This document shows, piece after piece, positions 8,616-16,161 of a stretch of 64,000 nucleotides of DNA. Source of the stretch: Sciscionella marina DSM 45152 (GTDB lineage: Bacteria; Actinomycetota; Actinomycetes; Mycobacteriales; Pseudonocardiaceae); the NCBI RefSeq assembly GCF_000379465.1, contig NZ_KB905436.1, positions 86,508-150,507 on the forward strand. Reading direction: 5' to 3'. A program made the translations under genes and the position numbers. The notes beneath the pieces were generated by a model. The model was not told the DNA's origin, searched no databases, and was given only the letters and a program-made list of their open reading frames with translations. Within the stretch, counting starts at the first letter, position 1, and every line of letters begins with the position of its first letter.

Positions 8616-9237
8616 TGCCGAATTTGCCCGCGAGATAACCTTTGACCAGCGTCTTGGTCTCCGCGACGATGCGCTCCTCACCGGCTGGGTCCCTGCGGAA
8701 AGCCAGTTTCAGCAGGGCATCGGCGGCCTCGTTGACCACGGTGAGCGTCAGCCGCAGTTCCTCGATCGGGACATCCACGTGTTCGGCGATGCGTTCGGTG
8801 AGCGCGTCCACGAGCACGGCGTTGTTGTCCCGGTTCTCGTCGAGCAGCTGCAGGTCGACCACGTCCCCGAAGTGCACCCGGGCGAATCCGGGGACCTCCC
8901 GGTGCATGTGCAGATACACGTCGAGCACCGAGCCGACGACATCCCACCAGTGGGTGTGATCGACCGCGTCCAGCGCCTCGGCGGCCCGGGTCACGAACCA
9001 GTCCATATTGCGTTTGGTCAGCGCCTGCACCACGGCACGCTTGTCCGGGAAGAACTGGTACAGCGAACCGACCGCGACCCCGGCCCGTTTGGCGATGGCG
9101 GTGGTGCTCAGCTGCTCGTAGCCGACCTCGCCGAGCAGATCGGCGCAGGCGTCGAGCATCCGGCCGACGCGTTCGGTGCTGCGCTGCTGGACGGGGCTGC
9201 GCCGCAGTGGACCCGCGTGCACGGTTCCGCCCTCCAC
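8611..9237 (-). CDS. TetR/AcrR family transcriptional regulator
   Basis: A 208-residue repressor. Residues about 18-63 form the TetR HTH: RMLDACADLLGEVGYEQLST, AIAKRAGVAVGSLYQFFPDK. The rest is an all-helical ligand domain with no recognisable effector signature. GTG start at 9235-9237 with AAGGTG seven bases upstream. It is convergent with the PLP gene, sharing a palindrome over both stops, and faces away from the GatB/YqeY gene 32 bases upstream in the same direction. Target unknown. Confidence 0.9.
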   Translation of the reverse strand: MEGGTVHAGPLRRSPVQQRSTERVGRMLDACADLLGEVGYEQLSTTAIAKRAGVAVGSLYQFFPDKRAVVQALTKRNMDWFVTRAAEALDAVDHTHWWDVVGSVLDVYLHMHREVPGFARVHFGDVVDLQLLDENRDNNAVLVDALTERIAEHVDVPIEELRLTLTVVNEAADALLKLAFRRDPAGEERIVAETKTLVKGYLAGKFGS

Positions 9238-9269
9238 AAGAGCACCTTTCTGTTCGACCGGCCCCGATC

Positions 9270-9635
9270 CTACCGCGTCCGGCCGGATGTGGGCTCGTCC
9301 AGGAGCCGCTGCAGCACCGCTGCCTCGGCGCGCAGCCGCCCGGCGTGTTCCTGCTGCGTGGCCTCGGTCAGGCCGGCCGCGGTGGCGAGCCGTTCCTCGG
9401 CCTCGGCGCGCACGATCTCGGTGATCCGGTCCTCGTCGAGTTCCCGCCGGGCCACCTCGGTCGCGCCGACCCCGACCGGTGCCTGTTCGAGCGCCATTCC
9501 CCGGGTCTCGGCGACCGGCACCGCTTCGGCGTTGTCCAGCGCGCCGAGCGTGGCGCGCAGGACGCTGACCGCGACCCGGTCACGAGCACGCATCGCCTCG
9601 GGAAGGGCCTGCCGCATTCGCTCACGTAGGGACAT
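9270..9635 (-). CDS. GatB/YqeY domain-containing protein
   Basis: A 121-residue small helical protein: SLRERMRQALPEAMRARDRV followed by LRATLGALDNAEA and a C-terminal helical bundle RRELDEDRITEIVRAEAEER. This matches the YqeY family, whose fold is related to the tRNA-binding tail of GatB; a role in translation or stress is suggested for the family but not established. The ATG at 9635 gives the standard YqeY N-terminus; an upstream start at 9677 would add 14 residues overlapping the amidohydrolase gene. It follows the amidohydrolase with 38 bases between. Confidence 0.85.
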   Translation of the reverse strand: MSLRERMRQALPEAMRARDRVAVSVLRATLGALDNAEAVPVAETRGMALEQAPVGVGATEVARRELDEDRITEIVRAEAEERLATAAGLTEATQQEHAGRLRAEAAVLQRLLDEPTSGRTR

Positions 9636-9673
9636 GGCGGCGATCCTAAGGACCGCGCGGCGAACCGGGCAAT

Positions 9674-11353
9674 TCAAATACCACGGCCGATTCGGTAATG
9701 CAGCGCACCGTTTTCGTAGACCGGTTCGCCGCCGATCACGGTCGCCCCGATCCCGATCCCGGAGAGCCGATCGGGCGCTACGGTGAACGGATCCGCGTCC
9801 AGCACCACGAAATCGGCGAGCTTTCCCCGTTCCAGGCTGCCCTTGTCCCGTTCGGTGTGCTCGGCATAGGCGGATCCGAGGGTGTAGGCCCGCAGCGCCT
9901 GCGCCACCTCGATCGCCTCGTCCGCGCCGAAGGCCACCCCGCTGTCCGTGCGCCGGTTGACCATGTCGTGGATGCCGAGCAGCGGCGCCGCGGCGACCAC
10001 GGGACTGTCCGAGCTACCCGGGAGCACACTGCCCGCGTCGAGGAAGGACCGCAGCCGGTAGGCACTCCCGGCCCGCCGCACGCCGAGCGCTTCGAGCATT
10101 CCGTCGCCGAGTTCCCCGATGAACCGGCCCTGCGGAACCGGGATCACACCGAGTTCGGCGATCCGGGCCACCTGCTCCGGCGAGGTCAGCCCGCAGTGCT
10201 CGATGCGATGGCGCGCGTCCGGCCGGGCCACGGTGCGCTGCGCCTCGGCATAGGCATCGAGCACCTCCTGCACGGCGGCATCCCCGATCGCGTGGGTGGC
10301 GATCTGCCAGCCGAAGCGGTGCGCGCGCAGGATCAGCTCGCGCAGCTCGATCGCGGGCTGCTGCAGAAATCCGCTGTTGCCCGGTTCTCCTTGGTAGTGC
10401 TCGCACATCGCAGCGGTGCGCCTGATCAGCGAACCGTCGGAGAACACCTTGACCGGCCCGATCCGCACCCGGTCGTCACCGAATCCACTGCGCAGCCCCA
10501 GATCCAGGCCGAACCACGGTTCCGCCGCAGCACCGCCCGGTTCGAAGGCACCCGCCTCGTGCAGTGCCGCGGCGATCGGCATCAGCGTGGCGCGCTGGCG
10601 CAGTTTACCGCTCCTGCTCGCCTCGGTGAACGCGGCGAGATCGGCCGCCCCGTTCCCGGCGAGCCCGCCGCTGCCGATTCCCGGTTCGGCGAAGCTGGTG
10701 ATCCCCTCGGCGGCGGCGACCTCGCTGCCGATCCGGATCGCCTCGACGAAGTCCGCGAAGGCGTACGGACGCAGCAGCGCGTGCACGAGCTCCTGGGCAC
10801 GCTCGGCGAGCAATCCGTCCGGGATCCCTTGCGCGTCGCGGGAAACCGAGCCACCGTCCACATCGGGCACCGTGCCGGGATCCGGGAACCCCATGCGCGC
10901 GAAGGCCGTGGAGTTCGCCACTCCCATGTGCCCCGAACAGTGCCCGAGCCACACCGGGTGGCCACCGGCGACCGCGTCGAGCCGGGACCGATCCGGATGC
11001 GCCCCGGTCTTGTTCTGGTCGTAGCCCGACCCGAGGATCCATTGCCCCGCAGGGGTTTGCGCGGCACGGGCGGCGACCGCGGCGTAGATGTCGTCCACTG
11101 TGGACACCGCGACGGGGCGCAGGTCGAGCTGGCGCAGCCGCTGCCCGCGCATGCTCAGGTGCTGGTGCGCGTCGTTGAACCCGGGCACGACCGGCGCGCC
11201 CGCCAGATCGATCACCCGTTCGGCACGAACCCCGTCCAGTTCCTCGTCCAGCCCGGCGATCCGCCCGTGCAGCACGCCGATCCGGTTCGCCTGCGGGCGC
11301 GCCGGGTCGAGGGTGTGGAACCGTCCGTTGCCGAAGATGGTGTCGATCAGCAC
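9674..11353 (-). CDS. amidohydrolase family 3 (YtcJ-like)
   Basis: A 559-residue metal-dependent hydrolase. Near residue 60, PGFNDAHQHLSMRG carries the HxH metal motif; later GSGYDQNKTG, RIGPVKVFSDGSL, W-IATHAIGDAAV (metal His), HRIEHCGL and SSDSPVV (metal Asp) follow the YtcJ order, and the end has YAEHTERDKGSLERGKLADFVVLD. Substrate unknown; relatives hydrolyse N-acyl or formamide-type compounds. GTG start. The DinB gene ends 10 bases upstream, suggesting one transcript. A second, only distantly similar YtcJ-like gene is present at 41832. Confidence 0.9.
   Translation of the reverse strand: MLIDTIFGNGRFHTLDPARPQANRIGVLHGRIAGLDEELDGVRAERVIDLAGAPVVPGFNDAHQHLSMRGQRLRQLDLRPVAVSTVDDIYAAVAARAAQTPAGQWILGSGYDQNKTGAHPDRSRLDAVAGGHPVWLGHCSGHMGVANSTAFARMGFPDPGTVPDVDGGSVSRDAQGIPDGLLAERAQELVHALLRPYAFADFVEAIRIGSEVAAAEGITSFAEPGIGSGGLAGNGAADLAAFTEASRSGKLRQRATLMPIAAALHEAGAFEPGGAAAEPWFGLDLGLRSGFGDDRVRIGPVKVFSDGSLIRRTAAMCEHYQGEPGNSGFLQQPAIELRELILRAHRFGWQIATHAIGDAAVQEVLDAYAEAQRTVARPDARHRIEHCGLTSPEQVARIAELGVIPVPQGRFIGELGDGMLEALGVRRAGSAYRLRSFLDAGSVLPGSSDSPVVAAAPLLGIHDMVNRRTDSGVAFGADEAIEVAQALRAYTLGSAYAEHTERDKGSLERGKLADFVVLDADPFTVAPDRLSGIGIGATVIGGEPVYENGALHYRIGRGI
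11093..11105. repeat. 13-base palindrome GTCCACTGTGGAC, copy 2
   Basis: Exact copy of the GTCCAC-W-GTGGAC palindrome, within the amidohydrolase gene. Confidence 0.7.
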
Positions 11354-11363
11354 CTAGCTCACC

Positions 11364-11882
11364 TCAGAACCCCGTATGGCCGTCGATGCGTTCGCGGATC
11401 AGGTCGGCGTGCCCGTCGTGGCGCGCGTACTCCGCGATCATGTGCGTGTAGATCCAGCGCAGCGTGACGGCACCGCCCAGGGCCGCGCACGGGATCCGCG
11501 CGTCCCGCTCGGCGCCCGCGCAGTTGCGTTCGGCCACGGCGATCTCCTCGGTCCAGATCCGCCGCGCCTGCTCGAAGGTGCTGTCCTCGGTGAACGCGAA
11601 ACCGCCGTCGCGCCCCTCCGGATCGGCCCGCTCGTCGTAGATCGGCGGGGCGTCCTCGCCGGTGAGTACCCGGCGGAACCAGTTGCGCTCCACCTCGGCG
11701 AGATGGCGCACCAGCCCGAGCAGGCTCAGCGCGGAGGGCTCGACGGCGGCGGTGCGCAGCTGCGCCTCGCTCAGGCCGGCGCATTTCTCGGCAAGGGTTA
11801 CCCGGTAGAAGGTCAGCCAGCCCGCGAGGGTGGCGCGCTCGTCCCCGACCGGTGGTGGCATCGTCCGCGTATCCGTGGTCAT
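11364..11882 (-). CDS. DinB/DUF664 family protein (thiol transferase fold)
   Basis: A 172-residue four-helix-bundle protein. The metal-binding histidines of the DinB fold are visible: H in LLGLVRHLAEVERNWF, then H in LRWIYTHMIAEYARHDGHAD. Actinobacterial members of this DUF664 group are often mycothiol-dependent S-transferases for detoxification, but a specific activity cannot be assigned. ATG start 30 bases after the preceding esterase-like gene; the amidohydrolase gene follows at 10 bases. Confidence 0.87.
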   Translation of the reverse strand: MTTDTRTMPPPVGDERATLAGWLTFYRVTLAEKCAGLSEAQLRTAAVEPSALSLLGLVRHLAEVERNWFRRVLTGEDAPPIYDERADPEGRDGGFAFTEDSTFEQARRIWTEEIAVAERNCAGAERDARIPCAALGGAVTLRWIYTHMIAEYARHDGHADLIRERIDGHTGF

Positions 11883-11912
11883 GTCCGCGATCCTTCCACC
11901 CGCCTCGGACAG

Positions 11913-13055
11913 TCAGCGCACCGCGAGCGCGATGAACTGGGTGACCTGAGTATCGGAAAAGTTGTTGTCGCTGACCAGGATCAGGCTGCGTTCCCCACCC
12001 GGCAGCTTCGGCCCCCAGGTCATCCCCTCCACGTTGTCCACTGTGGACAACGGGAGGTCGGAGAGGTCGGCGAGCAGGTGTTTGCGCACCGGGACGAGGT
12101 GCCGGGCCGCGCCCAGCGACGGCTCGTGCCACACGTTCGTGGCCCCGGCCGTATCGATGGCGAAGATCCGGATCTTGTTGCCCACCCCGGTGACGAAGGA
12201 GCGTTCCATCACCAGGAACCGGGTCGGGTCGGCCGGATCCACCGCGAGCACCGAGGAGATCCCGGTGGTGGTGAAGCCGGAGGAGGGTTCGGGCGCGGCG
12301 AACACCTTCTCCTCCGGGTAGGCGAACTGCGCGAGCACGGGACCGGTGCGCGATTGCAAGGTCAGCCTGGTCAGCGCACCGTGCTCGGTGTTCGCCTCCG
12401 GGCCGTCCTGCAGCTCGGGTGCCTCGACCGAGGTGAGGATGAGCGAGCCGAACCCGGCATAGCCGATCCCCTCGATGCCGAGGTTCTGCCGTGGCCCGCG
12501 ATCCGGGCGCATCCGCTCGTTGTCCGGGATGGGCAGGTCCCGCAGGTGGTTCCCGGAGCGGTCGGCGAGGCGCAGCGAGGGGTCGATGCGAGTGTCGGCG
12601 GTGCGCTCACCCTCCTGGGACCACACGTAGTTCCCGGTCCACGGATCGACGCGCAGTTCCTCGGGGTCGATGGTCTGCTCGTTCTGCGGCAGGCCGGGAT
12701 CGTTGTCCTTCAGCGCGGGATAGGTCTTCCCGTCCGGGCGGCGCAGCGGCTCGGTCCCGGTGAACTCGACCGGGCCGATCCCGCGCTCGGTCACCGGGAA
12801 CCGCGCCGTGTAGAACCGGGCGGGCTGCTTCTCCGAGCGGTCATCGCAGATCATCGCGTACCCGCCGGTGCGCGGGTCGTGGTCGATGCTGGAGAGCCCG
12901 CCGACCGTGGTTCCCCGGTAGCTCAGCCCGTTCGGCACGATCCGTTCCCCGAGCAGGCGCACTCCCGGCGCCGCGTCCGCGGCCGGAGCGGCCAGGAGTG
13001 TGCAGAACAGTCCGCCGAGCAGCGGGAGCGCGAACGCGCGCCGGACCATACCCAT
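11913..13055 (-). CDS. secreted esterase-like phytase-domain protein
   Basis: A 380-residue protein with a signal peptide (residues 1-28, ending APAADA) and a six-bladed beta-propeller-like region matching the family called esterase-like activity of phytase: GGLSSIDHDPRTGGYAMICDD, IDPEELRVDPWTGNYVWSQEG, LGIEGIGYAGFGSLIL, and VEGMTWGPKLPGGERSLILVSDNN. Members are exported and their natural substrate is usually unknown. ATG at 13055, with a second in-frame ATG two codons later. First gene of a possible four-gene run ending with the YqeY gene. Confidence 0.85.
   Translation of the reverse strand: MGMVRRAFALPLLGGLFCTLLAAPAADAAPGVRLLGERIVPNGLSYRGTTVGGLSSIDHDPRTGGYAMICDDRSEKQPARFYTARFPVTERGIGPVEFTGTEPLRRPDGKTYPALKDNDPGLPQNEQTIDPEELRVDPWTGNYVWSQEGERTADTRIDPSLRLADRSGNHLRDLPIPDNERMRPDRGPRQNLGIEGIGYAGFGSLILTSVEAPELQDGPEANTEHGALTRLTLQSRTGPVLAQFAYPEEKVFAAPEPSSGFTTTGISSVLAVDPADPTRFLVMERSFVTGVGNKIRIFAIDTAGATNVWHEPSLGAARHLVPVRKHLLADLSDLPLSTVDNVEGMTWGPKLPGGERSLILVSDNNFSDTQVTQFIALAVR
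12034..12050. repeat. palindrome GTCCACTGTGGAC, copy 3, extended to 17-19 bases
   Basis: TTGTCCACTGTGGACAA, palindromic over at least 17 bases (19 when the flanking G and C are counted), contains the 13-mer at 12036-12048 within the phytase-like gene. It is the longest of the four copies. Confidence 0.7.
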
Positions 13056-13156
13056 GCCGAGTATCCGACCACGATCGCGGGCGGATTACCACCGCCAGGT
13101 GCGTCCGGTGATCCACCGCCATCGCGAGCGGGAGCGATCGGCAAGGCGGACGACGA

Positions 13157-13177
13157 GCCCGCACGGGAGGTGCGGGC
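13157..13177. terminator. hairpin GCCCGCAC-GGGAG-GTGCGGGC in intergenic DNA
   Basis: Perfect 8-bp arms with a 5-base loop, in the 210-base gap between the esterase-like gene and the ABC-2-type gene, about 90 bases past the stop of the latter. It may terminate that minus-strand transcript. No T-tract follows. The rest of the gap shows no gene I can support. Confidence 0.35.
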
Positions 13178-13265
13178 GAGGAGGACAACGCCGCGCTGGC
13201 ACGCCGCGGCACGTCGCCGACCTCGCAGCGCGGCAGGCTACGGAGTCGTCCGGCGTGCCCGTGCC

Positions 13266-14600
13266 CTAGCCGAGTACGAAATCCTGCCGACCCGGCGCTC
13301 CCTCGCTGACCACCGTGCGCCGGACCATGGGCGCCTTACCCGGGGCGGAAGCGACCAGGTCCACGAAGTCCTCGGGCAGCCCGGTCACCGCATAGCGCCC
13401 GTCGTGATCGGTCGTGGTGCGCACCAGCTGACGGCCGCGGTGGTTGAGCACGGTGACCGCGGCCCCGGGAACCGGATGCCCGTCGTGTGCGTGCACCGTG
13501 CCCACCATCATCGGCTCGGGCCCGGCGAAGCCACGCGCGCCCGCGGGGATCGCGGTCGGCTCCGGCATCTCGATGACCGGGTCCTCGATCGGTGGTTCGG
13601 CCGCACCGTCCGGCTCGACCGCCTTGGCCTTGTGCCGCTGCCACAGCGCATGCCCGCCGATCAGCGCGGCACCGAGCAGCACCCAGGCACCGAGCACGAG
13701 CATCGGCCTCGTCATGCCGACCCCGTCGAAGTAGAACAGCCCGCGCATGGCCTCGATCGCGTTCCCCATCGGCATGAAGGGATGCAGCGCGCGGAAGAAG
13801 CCGGGCACCATCTGGATCGGGATGGCACCGCCACTGGAGGGCATGCTGAGCAGGATGAACAGGCCCATCGCCACTCCGGGGAAGAACTGTTTCGCGATCG
13901 GGACCAGCCCGAAGGCGGTGAGCGCGATCCCCTCGACGAGCAGGAAGGCGATGCCGATCGCGGCGGGATCGTTCGGCACCACATCCATGGCGAGCCCGAC
14001 GTAGAACGCGACGATGCTGGCGAACACACCCCAGCCGAGCAACACCAATACCTTCGCCCGCCTGCTCAGGCTCACCGCTCGCTGCAGCATCATCACCACG
14101 ATGTAGCCGGGGATGTTCCAGACCAGGATCAGGTAGAACAGCCCGGTCCCCATGGTGTCCCCGGGCGCCGTAGGCGCGAGGTCGGTGGTGGCCAGCGGAT
14201 GCCCGGCGGCGAACGGGGTGAACGCCTTGGTCAGCACCGATTCGAGCATGTACCCGTTGGCCTTGGTCACGTACAGCATCGGGTGCGCGGAATCGGGCAC
14301 GAAGGCGGCGATCGCGTCCCGGTCCAGCACTTGTTCGCGCGCCGCAGTGCCGTCGGCGACCTGCTCGATGTCGAAAGCGCCCGGCATGGCGTGTTCGAGC
14401 GCCTGGCCGACCTGACCGGCGGCCGGACCCGCGACCGCGACGGGGACCTGGTGCGGGCTCGGCGAGTGGAACGGCAGCAGGTAGCACACCAGGAACCCGG
14501 TCATGAAGAACAGCGGGAACCACAGATGCTCGGCGAGCGTGCGCACCAGAGATGTCTTCGGTGTCTCGGTCTCGGTCTGCTCGTCTGTTTGGTCCGCCAT
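13266..14600 (-). CDS. ABC-2/DUF3533-type membrane protein with C-terminal carboxypeptidase-regulatory-like domain
   Basis: A 444-residue membrane protein. A first TM segment near 28-45 (FPLFFMTGFLVCYLLPF) is followed by an external region of about 120 residues, then five or six TM segments between about 150 and 320, the layout of YhgE/DUF3533 ABC-2-like permease subunits. Residues about 360-444 form a soluble beta domain (PMMVGTVHAHDGHPVPGAAV, RTTTDHDGRYAVTGLPEDF) matching carboxypeptidase-regulatory-like folds. This fusion is unusual. No ATPase gene is adjacent. ATG at 14600, divergent from a TetR gene across a 60-base gap with a clear operator-like repeat. Confidence 0.82.
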   Translation of the reverse strand: MADQTDEQTETETPKTSLVRTLAEHLWFPLFFMTGFLVCYLLPFHSPSPHQVPVAVAGPAAGQVGQALEHAMPGAFDIEQVADGTAAREQVLDRDAIAAFVPDSAHPMLYVTKANGYMLESVLTKAFTPFAAGHPLATTDLAPTAPGDTMGTGLFYLILVWNIPGYIVVMMLQRAVSLSRRAKVLVLLGWGVFASIVAFYVGLAMDVVPNDPAAIGIAFLLVEGIALTAFGLVPIAKQFFPGVAMGLFILLSMPSSGGAIPIQMVPGFFRALHPFMPMGNAIEAMRGLFYFDGVGMTRPMLVLGAWVLLGAALIGGHALWQRHKAKAVEPDGAAEPPIEDPVIEMPEPTAIPAGARGFAGPEPMMVGTVHAHDGHPVPGAAVTVLNHRGRQLVRTTTDHDGRYAVTGLPEDFVDLVASAPGKAPMVRRTVVSEGAPGRQDFVLG

Positions 14601-14620
14601 GTCCACCACCCTAACTCTTT

Positions 14621-14634
14621 TTGCACTCATGCAA
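14621..14634. promoter_or_regulatory. TTGCA-CTCA-TGCAA operator-like inverted repeat
   Basis: Perfect 5-base arms with a 4-base spacer in the 60-base gap between the divergent ABC-2-type gene and TetR gene. TetR repressors commonly bind such repeats in their own divergent promoters, so this is the likely autoregulatory site. Confidence 0.55.
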
Positions 14635-14660
14635 CTTTGCAGGGGTGTAAAATTATTCCC

Positions 14661-15275
14661 ATGACGAACGAGGCGATGACGAACGAGTCGGCGCCCAAGC
14701 AGGCCGGGCTCCGGGAGCGCAAGAAGGAGGCCACCCGGGAAACGCTGCGCCGCACCGCGATCCGCCTGTTCCGCGAGCGCGGGCCGGAGCACGTCACCAT
14801 CGAGGACATCTGCGCCGAGGCGGGCGTCTCCCCGCGCACCTTCTTCAACTACTTCACCACCAAAGAGCAGACGGTCGCCGCGCTCGACGTCCCACCGGAG
14901 ACGCTGCGCGCCCGGATCGTGGCCCGACCGGCCGACGAGGACCCGGTCACCGCGCTGTACACGGTGTTCGCCGAACAGCTCGCCGCCTTCGCGGAGAGCC
15001 CCACCTGGCGCGAGCGGGCCCTGCTGCTGCGCGAACACCCCGAGCTGATCGCCAAGTTCGCCAGCGCGAGCCAGGCCATGGAGTTCGCCGTGATCAACGC
15101 GATCGCCGAGCGGATCGGGCGCGGTCAACGAGACCTGTACACGCGCACCGTCGGCGGAGCCGTGCTCAGCGCCTACCGGGCCGCGGTCGGCAGCTGGCAT
15201 CCCGGCACCGACGCCGCGGCCCCGACCGCCCTGTTCGAGGAAGCGATCACACTCCTGCAGCGTGGACTACCGTAA
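14661..15275 (+). CDS. TetR/AcrR family transcriptional regulator
   Basis: A 204-residue repressor. HTH at about residues 18-65: GLRERKKEATRETLRRTAIR, then TIEDICAEAGVSPRTFFNYF and TTKEQTVAAL. This resembles the FNYF-type TetR regulators of membrane exporters. The C-terminal helical domain is unassigned. The ATG at 14661 is used; the repeated MTNEAMTNE offers a second ATG five codons on. It is divergent from the ABC-2-type gene, which I infer it represses. The next gene starts 43 bases downstream. Confidence 0.9.
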   Translation: MTNEAMTNESAPKQAGLRERKKEATRETLRRTAIRLFRERGPEHVTIEDICAEAGVSPRTFFNYFTTKEQTVAALDVPPETLRARIVARPADEDPVTALYTVFAEQLAAFAESPTWRERALLLREHPELIAKFASASQAMEFAVINAIAERIGRGQRDLYTRTVGGAVLSAYRAAVGSWHPGTDAAAPTALFEEAITLLQRGLP

Positions 15276-15331
15276 ACTTCCCTATAATTCGCTTGGTAGG
15301 GATTGTTACGGTAGTTTCATGATCTACCGTA
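15267..15331. promoter_or_regulatory. three CTACCGTA motifs around a TATAAT promoter and the start codon
   Basis: CTACCGTA occurs at 15267-15274 and 15324-15331, and inverted as TACGGTAG at 15307-15314. The second and third copies form an 8-bp perfect inverted repeat whose loop contains the ATG (15319) of the alpha/beta hydrolase. The first copy overlaps the last codons of the TetR gene and sits just upstream of the -10 box. This looks like a multi-site repressor region or an RNA hairpin masking the start. Confidence 0.5.
15283..15288 (+). promoter_or_regulatory. TATAAT -10 element of the alpha/beta hydrolase gene
   Basis: A perfect TATAAT in an otherwise GC-rich setting, 31 bases upstream of the ATG at 15319. 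I see no convincing -35; transcription would begin near 15295, between CTACCGTA motif copies. Confidence 0.5.
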
Positions 15332-16161
15332 GTGCAGTCGGAGAGCGACTGATCCAGGAGCAGTACCGCCGCGCACTGGCCCACTGGCCGGTCGAGCACG
15401 AACAGCTGCGCCTGCCCACCCCCGAGGGCGAGACCTTCGTGATCGCCTCCGGACCCGCCGATGCGCCGCCGCTGATCCTGCTGCACGGTTCCGGAAGCGA
15501 CTCCACGCAGTGGCTGGACCGGATCCCGGAGTTCGCCGCCCGGTTCCGCAGTTACACCGTGGACATCCTCGGTGAACCGGGCGGCAGCGCGCCGAACCGG
15601 CCACCACTGGACTCGGACCGGTACGCGGTCTGGCTGGACGCGGTGCTCGACGAGCTCGGCGTGCGCGGTGCCCGGTTCATGGGCATCTCGCTCGGCGGAT
15701 GGATGGCACTCGACTACGCCACCCGGCGCCCGGACCGGGTCACCCGGCTCGCCCTGTGCTGCCCGATCGGCATCGGGAACCAGCGCACGGCGCTCCTGGC
15801 CAAGGCACTGCTGCTGAACCTGTTCGGCGAGCGGGGCAAACGCGCCTCGATGCGCGGCATGCTCGGCCCGGCGCTGGGCGAGATGGATCCGGCAGCGCGT
15901 GCGGCGGTGTTCGAGCGGGTGCGGCTGGTCAACGAGAACTACCGGTACCGCGTCCTGCCGCCGGTTTTCGGGGACGACACCCTGCGCAGGCTGAGTATGC
16001 CGGTCGGGGTCATCGCCGGGACCGAGGACGCCATGGTGGACTCCGCGGCGACCAAACGGCGGCTCGAGGCCGCGGTGCCGCACGCGCAGGTACAGCTACT
16101 GCCCGGCATCGGTCACTTCGTGCCCGCCCAGCTCAGTGCGGAGCTGGAGTTCCTGAGCTGA
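15319..16161 (+). CDS. alpha/beta hydrolase
   Basis: A 280-residue alpha/beta-hydrolase. The oxyanion motif LILLHGSGSDS (about residues 53-63), the nucleophile elbow GISLGG (Ser about 121), an acidic residue in GVIAGTEDAMVD and the terminal His in LPGIGHFVPAQL make a full catalytic set. Cytoplasmic, no signal peptide. Substrate unknown; the sequence is like lactone or carboxylester hydrolases. The ATG at 15319 was chosen over a GTG at 15262 that lies within the TetR coding sequence. Its 3' end overlaps the convergent APC permease gene by 29 bases. Confidence 0.85.
   Translation: MIYRSAVGERLIQEQYRRALAHWPVEHEQLRLPTPEGETFVIASGPADAPPLILLHGSGSDSTQWLDRIPEFAARFRSYTVDILGEPGGSAPNRPPLDSDRYAVWLDAVLDELGVRGARFMGISLGGWMALDYATRRPDRVTRLALCCPIGIGNQRTALLAKALLLNLFGERGKRASMRGMLGPALGEMDPAARAAVFERVRLVNENYRYRVLPPVFGDDTLRRLSMPVGVIAGTEDAMVDSAATKRRLEAAVPHAQVQLLPGIGHFVPAQLSAELEFLS

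Noticed and set aside
11376-14660. A plus-strand frame of almost 1100 codons leading into the TetR gene
   Set aside because: It is antisense to three minus-strand genes; only the part from 14661 is a family protein.
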